A stretch of 5,019 nt of DNA from assembly GCA_021782675.1 (NCBI GenBank), contig JAJXUS010000201.1, forward strand, positions 1-5,019. Direction: 5' to 3'. Below are positions 1-5,019 of this stretch, piece by piece; positions within the stretch are counted from its first letter, which is position 1, and each line of letters starts with the position of its first letter. Both the position numbers and the translations under genes were made by a program. This stretch comes from Acidobacteriota bacterium (GTDB lineage Bacteria > Acidobacteriota > Terriglobia > Terriglobales > Acidobacteriaceae). The notes beneath the pieces are model-generated. The model did no database searches. It was not told the DNA's origin and saw nothing but the letters and a program-made list of their open reading frames with translations.

Positions 1-29
1 TCAAGCAGCGGCGGAGAGACTCATTTCAC

Positions 30-35
30 AGGAGG
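30..35 (+). promoter_or_regulatory. Ribosome binding site of the patatin-like gene
   Basis: A perfect AGGAGG lies at 30-35, four bases before the ATG at 40. This fixes the start. The frame is open back to the window edge, but positions 1-39 hold no ATG, GTG or TTG codon in that frame. The next in-frame ATG (position 91, residue 18) has only C-rich sequence before it. No convincing promoter can be seen in the 29 bases upstream, so the promoter probably lies outside the window. Confidence 0.9.
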
Positions 36-39
36 CACC

Positions 40-3000
40 ATGGTTTCCTCGCATCCCCAGCCTGCCCAACCGGGCGCAACAGCCGCCCCCATGCGCCCGT
101 ACCTGGAACTTCTGTATCTGGAATCCCGCTCGGTGCTGTTCCGCATTCTCGTGGGCGAGGCCGCGTCGGACCCCATCCAGGAGGAGTATCTGGAGCGCAT
201 CCGCATCCTGATTGAGGACGACGACCACCTTGAAGACTGCCGCAAGCGCCTGGTGAGCCAATTTCCGGGACGCATTGCGCGCATGTTCAACCTGGCGGGA
301 GAGAATGACGAACTGTATCCGCTCGACAAGCTGCGCGTATCGGTTCGCGCGCATGTTGCGCGGCGGCTGGCAAGCAATCGCGGGGACGATCTGGACGACA
401 TCGATCGCCAGGCGCTTGAGGACCTGAAAGCTTCTTCAAAGCTGCAGCAGCAACTGGCTTACCTGGTGAACTACACGCCGGGGAAATGGCTGCTTGAGCA
501 GGAGCTTCCGGCCATTGAAGCTTCGCGGCAGATCCGGCTGAAGAAGGACGCGCCTCCGCAAGGCAAGGATGAGATTCCTCTGCACCCGGGAGAGAACTGT
601 TATTTCCCCGGCACCGATCCTTACCAATGGAGCCGCGATCAGGGTAGGCTGCGCGGGCTGTGTTTTTCCGGCGGCGGCATCCGCAGCGCCACGTTCAATC
701 TTGGCGTGCTGCAGGGGCTCGCCAAGCGCGACCTGCTGCGCAGCTTCGACTATCTCTCCTCGGTCTCCGGCGGCGGCTACATTCATCAATGGCTGGCGGC
801 GTGGGTGAAGCGCGAAGAGAAGCGCGCAGCCGAGTCCGGCAAGACGGGGCTTGATCTGGTAACGCAGCAGCTTATCCCGCAGCCGAATCCCGGCTGCGAA
901 GCTCACTCTCCGGAGCCAATCAAATGGCTGCGCCGCTACAGCAATTACCTCACCCCGCGGGTGGGCGCGTTCTCTGCCGATTTCTGGGTCACCATCTCCA
1001 TCTGGTTGCGGAACACGTTTCTCAACCAGATCATCCTCATCTCCGGGCTGCTGTTTGCGATCCTGATTCCGCACGGATTTCTGTTGACGCGGGTGGTGCA
1101 CTCGCTGCCGTCGCCGGAGGAGCTGGCCACCGGTGCTTCCGGCGCGCATTATCAATTCTCCTGGCTGCACCTTGTGATCCTGTTGGGAGCGGCGGTGCCG
1201 TACCTGCTAGCGGTTATCAATATGACGGCGGGCTTGTACGCGGAGCGGCACCCGGACAAGTACGCGCGCTTGTCGAACTCCGAGCTCTGCTGGAACGTGG
1301 TGGTTCCCTTCGTGATCTCCGCCGTCGCCATCAGCGATTTCGGCCTGTTCTTTGTCATTCCCGGGGTTGCCCGGGACACGCAGACGGCGATTCTCTGCGG
1401 ATTTTCGTTTGTATCGCTGGTGGTGCTCAACATGGCGCTCACCGTAGCCGGCGGCGCGCTGACGGTGTCTTTGGGTGCAGACCATCCGGATCGCGCTGAG
1501 ACCGCACCGGAGAGCGAGGCTGTGGAGGCAGGAACCATTGCGCTGCGCTTCTTCGGCTTTCTGCTTGCGGCTGGGTTTTCAGCCGGCGTCTGCACGCTCT
1601 GCATCTACGGGCTGCGCTTTGCGTCCATTCATTACGCGGACATCCACAGAATGATCACGCACCATTCGGCGCTGATGGACGTGGAGAGATTGCACTGGCG
1701 CGCAGTGGTCACATTCGGCCCCTTCCTGGTGATCGCGCTCTCATTTGTCGGAGTGGTGCTGCACTGCGGTCTGGTGGGCAAGAACTTTGCCGACTGGGCG
1801 CTGGAGTGGCTGGGGAGGACGCGGGCCTGGATGACGATCTACAGTATGGCGTGGACTTTCTGGCTGGCGATCTCGCTGTACGGGTACGATCTGCTGCGGT
1901 GGCTTACGCAGGCGGGTTATAGCTGGACCAAGTGGCCGGCTGTGGGCACGTGGGTACTGGCAACGGCGGGAAGCGTACTGGCGGGCAAGAGCAGCAAATC
2001 GAGCGGCGAGCACAATGGCGGCGGAGATCCGCTGGTGATGCGCATTGTTACGGCGGTGGGACCGGTGGTTTACATTCTCGGCCTGCTGCTGCTTCTCTCC
2101 TGGGCGGCGACCAGCGGGCTGCTCTGGATCCAGGGCAACCACTGGGCGCAGTTGAGCGATGCGCATCGATTTCTGGTGATCGGGCTGGTGCTGCTGGCGC
2201 CCTTTGCCACGTTTGTTCTGTTTGGCTGGCGCGTGGATGTCAATCAGTTCTCCATGCACAGTTACTATCGCAACCGGCTGGCACGTTGTTACCTGGGCGC
2301 GAGCAATCCGGCGCGCGATCCCGATCCTCTCACCGGCTTCGATCCCGGCGACCTGAAGGGGATGCAGGTGAGCCGCTTTCAACCCATGTACGGTTACAGC
2401 GGTCCGCTGCCCATCTTCTGTGCGACTCTGAATATTTCGGTTGGCGAAGACCTGGCGTGGCAGGAGCGCAAGGCGGCGTCCTTTGCGTTTTCGCCGGTGC
2501 TCTCGGGCTATTATGTCCCCTGGACGGGTGACCGGTATCGCGGCCAGCTTTCGTACAACGGCTTTGTGCCCACAGACCGCTTTGCCACCCCCGGAGGTGT
2601 ACACATCTCCACGGCCGCGGCCATCTCCGGAGCGGCCGTCAGTCCCGACGCCGGGTATCACACCAGCGGGCCCATGGCCTTTCTGCTGACCATGTTCAAT
2701 GCGCGCCTGGGGTGGTGGATGGAGAATCCGCGCCGCTCGCGTCTGGCCTTTGCGCCCTCGACCTCGCCCGCGGATGCGTGCCTGCATTCCACGCCGCGCT
2801 TCGCTCCGTACCAGCTTGTGCAGGAGCTGCTGGGCAGAATTGGCGATGACCGCCAATTTGTTTACCTCACCGACGGCGGGCACTTCGACAATATGGGCCT
2901 GTATGAACTGGTCCGGCGCCGCTGTTACGACATCGTGATCTGCGACGCTGAAGAAGATCACGGCCCGGTCTTCGAAGGCATCGGCATGGCCATTCGCAAG

Positions 3001-3369
3001 TGCCGCATCGATTTCGGGGTGGAGATCGAACTGGATCTGAACCAGCTCGCCATCGAAGCGTCTACCGGGCTCTCGCGGGTTCACTGGATTACGGGCAAGG
3101 TCTGGTATCCCGAAACCGGCACCGCTGATCCCGGGCGCATTCTCTACATCAAGTCCTCGATCACCGGGAAAGAGGCCGCGGATGTGTACAACTATCGTCT
3201 GCAGCACGCACCGTTTCCGCAGGACTCCACGACTGACCAGTGGTTTACCGAATCGCAGTTCGAGAGTTACCGCCGGCTAGGCCAGCAGGTCATCGACGAC
3301 TGCCCGTATCTGCGGGAGTTCGGAATCGCGGCCTCAAAATCCGTGCCGGAAGAGCCCGTGCCGGCGTAG
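40..3369 (+). CDS. Patatin/cPLA2-like phospholipase with an inserted multi-pass membrane domain
   Basis: Predicted serine acyl hydrolase of the inner membrane, probably acting on phospholipid or another lipid ester; the substrate is unknown. Seen in the 1109 residues: no signal peptide; a charged, mostly helical N-terminal region (about 20-190); the oxyanion-hole motif SGGGIR (210-215); the nucleophile elbow SVSGG with Ser243; about ten membrane helices between 326 and 730; a conserved-looking stretch VDVNQFSMHSYYRNRL (732-747); ISGAAVSP (862-869); the catalytic-Asp motif TDGGHFDNMGLYEL (944-957, Asp945); and a C-terminal block STTDQWFTESQFESYRRLG (1063-1081). Known: patatins and cPLA2 use a Ser-Asp dyad with a glycine-rich oxyanion hole. 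Inferred: the membrane block is an insertion in one lipase fold, and an even helix count puts Ser243 and Asp945 on the same, cytoplasmic, face. All catalytic motifs are present and the frame is intact, so it should be active. Its size is several times that of a plain bacterial patatin (about 300 residues). I recognise the overall pattern from other bacterial proteins annotated only as patatin-like. It is convergent with the sulfatase gene, 15 bases away. Confidence 0.93.
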   Translation: MVSSHPQPAQPGATAAPMRPYLELLYLESRSVLFRILVGEAASDPIQEEYLERIRILIEDDDHLEDCRKRLVSQFPGRIARMFNLAGENDELYPLDKLRVSVRAHVARRLASNRGDDLDDIDRQALEDLKASSKLQQQLAYLVNYTPGKWLLEQELPAIEASRQIRLKKDAPPQGKDEIPLHPGENCYFPGTDPYQWSRDQGRLRGLCFSGGGIRSATFNLGVLQGLAKRDLLRSFDYLSSVSGGGYIHQWLAAWVKREEKRAAESGKTGLDLVTQQLIPQPNPGCEAHSPEPIKWLRRYSNYLTPRVGAFSADFWVTISIWLRNTFLNQIILISGLLFAILIPHGFLLTRVVHSLPSPEELATGASGAHYQFSWLHLVILLGAAVPYLLAVINMTAGLYAERHPDKYARLSNSELCWNVVVPFVISAVAISDFGLFFVIPGVARDTQTAILCGFSFVSLVVLNMALTVAGGALTVSLGADHPDRAETAPESEAVEAGTIALRFFGFLLAAGFSAGVCTLCIYGLRFASIHYADIHRMITHHSALMDVERLHWRAVVTFGPFLVIALSFVGVVLHCGLVGKNFADWALEWLGRTRAWMTIYSMAWTFWLAISLYGYDLLRWLTQAGYSWTKWPAVGTWVLATAGSVLAGKSSKSSGEHNGGGDPLVMRIVTAVGPVVYILGLLLLLSWAATSGLLWIQGNHWAQLSDAHRFLVIGLVLLAPFATFVLFGWRVDVNQFSMHSYYRNRLARCYLGASNPARDPDPLTGFDPGDLKGMQVSRFQPMYGYSGPLPIFCATLNISVGEDLAWQERKAASFAFSPVLSGYYVPWTGDRYRGQLSYNGFVPTDRFATPGGVHISTAAAISGAAVSPDAGYHTSGPMAFLLTMFNARLGWWMENPRRSRLAFAPSTSPADACLHSTPRFAPYQLVQELLGRIGDDRQFVYLTDGGHFDNMGLYELVRRRCYDIVICDAEEDHGPVFEGIGMAIRKCRIDFGVEIELDLNQLAIEASTGLSRVHWITGKVWYPETGTADPGRILYIKSSITGKEAADVYNYRLQHAPFPQDSTTDQWFTESQFESYRRLGQQVIDDCPYLREFGIAASKSVPEEPVPA
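1015..2229 (+). other. Membrane-domain insert within the patatin-like protein (about 10 helices)
   Basis: This part encodes residues 326-730. Hydrophobic stretches read by eye are about 326-349, 374-397, 418-441, 450-475, 501-526, 555-580, 600-618, 633-649, 669-696 and 711-730. With a cytoplasmic N-terminus, the loops predicted inside carry most of the basic residues (R403/K407/R410, K581/R593/R595, K650/K653/R668, and R731/R744/R747/R749 after the last helix). The exception is the acidic loop 481-496. This fits the positive-inside rule and an inside C-terminus. The helices at 600-618 and 633-649 are the least certain. I recognise no known transporter or channel motif in the block. Confidence 0.75.
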
Positions 3370-3384
3370 CGATCGGCGGAGCGC
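3370..3384. other. 15-base convergent intergenic gap
   Basis: Only 15 bases separate the TAG at 3367-3369 from the TGA of the opposite gene (TCA at 3385-3387). There are tiny palindromes (CGATCG at 3370-3375; GAGCGCTC at 3379-3386), but no stem of useful length and no T-run on either strand. No intrinsic terminator can be supported, so each transcript probably runs into the 3' end of the other gene. Confidence 0.85.
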
Positions 3385-5007
3385 TCACTTGCGGTCGAGA
3401 ATAGTCTGCTGCCAGTCAGGCGGCGGAATGTCCGCGCGGGTTGGATAGAACGGGGGAGAGCTGCGCGAATCCTTATCGAAGGGAGCGATGCCGGTTGTGT
3501 TCACGAAGTGGTCGAGCAGCTTCGACTGCAGGTCGGCCCGGACAGAAGCCACGCTGGAATCGCCGTACAGATTGTGCTCTTCGTGGGGGTCGCTCTCATA
3601 GTGGTAGAGCTCACCCTGGCCCTGGGGGCGCACGATGAGCTTGTGAGTGCGGGTGCGCACCATGGCGCTGCGAGAGACCGTTTGCGGCCGCTCGTTCTGG
3701 AGGCGGATCTTGCCGGCGTACGGGCCGCCGCCCGCGCCCTCAGGCTCAAAACATTGCGGCTCGTACACGTTGTAGCCGCCTTCGCAAAACGCCGCACGAT
3801 TGGGATCGCCTCTTTCCCCATTCAATTGCGGAACCAGGCTGCGCGCGAAATGAGTGTGCTCCGCTCGCGTATCGGCGAGATCGAGCGCGGTTTGCATGAC
3901 GTCGTAGAGCTCGACCATCTCATCCGCGACCACTCCCGGCCTGCCGCCAGGCACGCGCCCGATCAAGGGGACATGGGTCAGGCAATCTTCAAGCCCGCTC
4001 GGCCACTTCTCCACCAGGCCATAATCGCCTGTATAGTCGCCGTGATCGGAGAAGAGGAAGAGTGCTGTATCTTTTTCTCTGCCTGTCTTCTCCATGGCCT
4101 CCATCAACTCGCCGAGCAGCCAGTCGCTGTAACTCACCTGGCCGTAGTAGACGGCGCGTATCTTGCGGAAGCTCGCTTCATCGAGCTTGTCGAGCCCGTA
4201 CATCTCACGAATCCCTTCGTGGAACGACGGCTTATTTTTCAATCCCGCAGGAATGGGCGGCGGAACTGCCGACGGCGAGTAGAGATTATAGAAATCATCA
4301 GGCACGGTGTATGGGGGATGCGGTTCGAGCAGCGGCAGGAAGATGCAGAAGGGCCGGTCGCTCTCTTTGCGCTCCAGGATTTCAACGGCGCGCGCGACGC
4401 AGCGATAATCGGGCGTCTGCCTGCGATCGCCGCCGGCGCTGTACAACATCGATAGCGCTCCCGGAGTGAGGTTATGGATGGAGGATGCGCCCATGGAAGC
4501 GCGGAAGGGCGGCTCTTCCCAGCGGGTGACGCTGTCTGCAAAGCTTTGCGCGGCCAGGGCATCGTTCTTGCCGAACCAGAAGACGTCGTAGCCTGCCTGG
4601 CGAAGGTAACGGAATAGATTCGGCTCCTCCGGACGGAGGAAGTAGTAGAGGCTGCGATGGCCGCGAACGCTGGTGGGCCAGCCGGTCAACAGGCTGCAGC
4701 GTGATGCTCCGCAGACCGGGAACTGAACGTGGCAGTTCGCGAAGCGCGCCCCCTGCTGGGCGAGACGATCGAAGTTCGGCGTCCTTGTGACTGGGTTTCC
4801 GTAACAGGCGAGGCTGTCGGCCCGCAGCTCATCGGGCATAAAGAGGATGATGTTGGGGCGCTTGGCGAGCTTCGAGTCACGGCCGTGGGGTGAGTCGGGA
4901 GAGACTCCCGCGGTGGTCAGCGGGGTCTGTGCTGCTGCCAAGGCACCAGTTACCATGGTGGCGCCGGAGATGCCCAGAAACTCTCGGCTGTTGAATCCAG
5001 AAGCCAT
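3385..5007 (-). CDS. Exported sulfatase-family hydrolase (alkaline-phosphatase superfamily)
   Basis: Predicted to hydrolyse a sulfate ester (possibly a phosphate or phosphonate ester) outside the cytoplasm; the substrate cannot be told from sequence. Seen in the 540 residues: a leader with an SREFL motif (7-11), a hydrophobic stretch and a possible signal-peptidase site after Ala26; the sulfatase opening PNIILFMPDELRAD (51-64) with metal-ligand candidate Asp59; the modification site CGASR (99-103) followed by CSLLTG; EPHPPY (228-233) with a probable active-site His230; the second metal motif SDHGDYTGDYGLVEKWP (320-336) with Asp321, His322 and Lys334; and the usual sulfatase ending ELYHYESDPHEEHNL (466-480). 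Known: Cys99 in such a site is oxidised to formylglycine, the catalytic residue. The third position is Ala rather than the commoner Pro. The length fits a complete sulfatase of this family. No maturation enzyme (FGE or anSME) is encoded in the window. The start is fixed by a strong Shine-Dalgarno at 5012-5016. A phosphonate monoester hydrolase-like activity remains possible. Confidence 0.94.
   Translation of the reverse strand: MASGFNSREFLGISGATMVTGALAAAQTPLTTAGVSPDSPHGRDSKLAKRPNIILFMPDELRADSLACYGNPVTRTPNFDRLAQQGARFANCHVQFPVCGASRCSLLTGWPTSVRGHRSLYYFLRPEEPNLFRYLRQAGYDVFWFGKNDALAAQSFADSVTRWEEPPFRASMGASSIHNLTPGALSMLYSAGGDRRQTPDYRCVARAVEILERKESDRPFCIFLPLLEPHPPYTVPDDFYNLYSPSAVPPPIPAGLKNKPSFHEGIREMYGLDKLDEASFRKIRAVYYGQVSYSDWLLGELMEAMEKTGREKDTALFLFSDHGDYTGDYGLVEKWPSGLEDCLTHVPLIGRVPGGRPGVVADEMVELYDVMQTALDLADTRAEHTHFARSLVPQLNGERGDPNRAAFCEGGYNVYEPQCFEPEGAGGGPYAGKIRLQNERPQTVSRSAMVRTRTHKLIVRPQGQGELYHYESDPHEEHNLYGDSSVASVRADLQSKLLDHFVNTTGIAPFDKDSRSSPPFYPTRADIPPPDWQQTILDRK
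4930..5007 (-). other. Predicted signal peptide of the sulfatase, Tat-like but with a single arginine
   Basis: Residues 1-26 show a polar start, the motif N-S-R-E-F-L-G (6-12), a mildly hydrophobic stretch (13-25) and an A-A-A cleavage context before Gln27. Related exported enzymes typically have R-R-E-F-L here, the twin-arginine signal. In this protein the first arginine is Ser7 (AGC). Export is likely from the overall shape, but whether by Tat or Sec is open. The low hydrophobicity (many Gly, Ala, Thr) is more Tat-like than Sec-like. Confidence 0.7.
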
Positions 5008-5010
5008 GTG

Positions 5011-5018
5011 TCCTCCCT
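5011..5018 (-). promoter_or_regulatory. Ribosome binding site of the sulfatase gene
   Basis: Read on the minus strand, AGGGAGGA occupies 5018-5011, with the GGAGG core at 5016-5012 four bases before the ATG at 5007. The spacing matches that of the other gene and supports this start, which also gives a complete signal peptide. The promoter would lie beyond the window end. Confidence 0.88.
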
Positions 5019-5019
5019 A

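Noticed and set aside
1..39. The open frame upstream of ATG 40 as a longer N-terminus or the end of another gene
   Set aside because: There is no start codon in frame within 1-39, and a perfect AGGAGG directly precedes ATG 40. The TCA at 1-3 could be a minus-strand stop, but it only closes a shadow frame.
924..1499. 191-codon plus-strand frame inside the patatin-like gene
   Set aside because: It is an out-of-frame shadow rich in Arg, Gly and Ala, lying within the coding region for the first membrane helices. It shows no domain of its own.
1741..3207. 488-codon open frame on the minus strand opposite the patatin-like gene
   Set aside because: It lies in the directly opposed codon frame of the real gene. 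There, antisense stops need TTA, CTA or TCA sense codons, which are rare in this GC-rich DNA (it ends at a TCA Ser codon at 1741). Its translation is Arg/His/Gln-rich with no recognisable domain, while the plus strand shows full lipase motifs.
3370..3386. Possible bidirectional terminator (palindromes CGATCG and GAGCGCTC)
   Set aside because: The stems are only 3-4 base pairs, have no loop, and no T-run follows on either strand.
3508..4455. 315-codon open frame on the plus strand opposite the sulfatase gene
   Set aside because: It has the same cause: it is the exact reverse frame of the sulfatase codons. No family motif is visible, and the sulfatase reading is unambiguous.
40..5007. The two genes as a joint defence, toxin or lipid-sulfolipid system
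   Set aside because: They are convergent rather than an operon and are predicted to act in different compartments. Patatins do occur in defence systems such as CBASS, but no cyclase, sensor or other partner is present. Adjacency alone is not evidence.

Overview
The window holds two complete, convergently transcribed protein-coding genes and almost nothing else. Base composition is GC-rich (roughly 60% by eye) and codon use is similar in both genes. Both have strong Shine-Dalgarno sequences with the same 4-base spacing before an ATG, so this is bacterial chromosomal DNA. The style of both proteins (a soil-type multi-membrane patatin and a 'REFLG'-type exported sulfatase) brings to mind Acidobacteriota, but the sequence cannot prove this. 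No RNA gene, mobile element, CRISPR array or repeat family was seen.

Layout. Positions 1-39 are a short leader with the ribosome binding site of gene 1. Positions 40-3369 (+) encode an 1109-residue patatin/cPLA2-like hydrolase. Its catalytic Ser and Asp are about 700 residues apart because a block of about ten membrane helices sits inside the lipase domain. Positions 3370-3384 are a 15-base gap between the two stop codons. Positions 3385-5007 (-) encode a 540-residue exported sulfatase-family hydrolase with a CxAxR modification site and a Tat-like leader that has lost one arginine. Positions 5008-5019 hold its ribosome binding site.

Working together. The genes point at each other, so they are not an operon. 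One is expected to act on membrane lipids from the inner membrane. The other should act on sulfate or phosphate esters outside the cytoplasm. Nothing in the window links them functionally. The most interesting object is the membrane-split patatin, a kind of protein I recognise by pattern as recurring in bacteria but whose function is, to my knowledge, not established. I do not see a new multi-gene system here.
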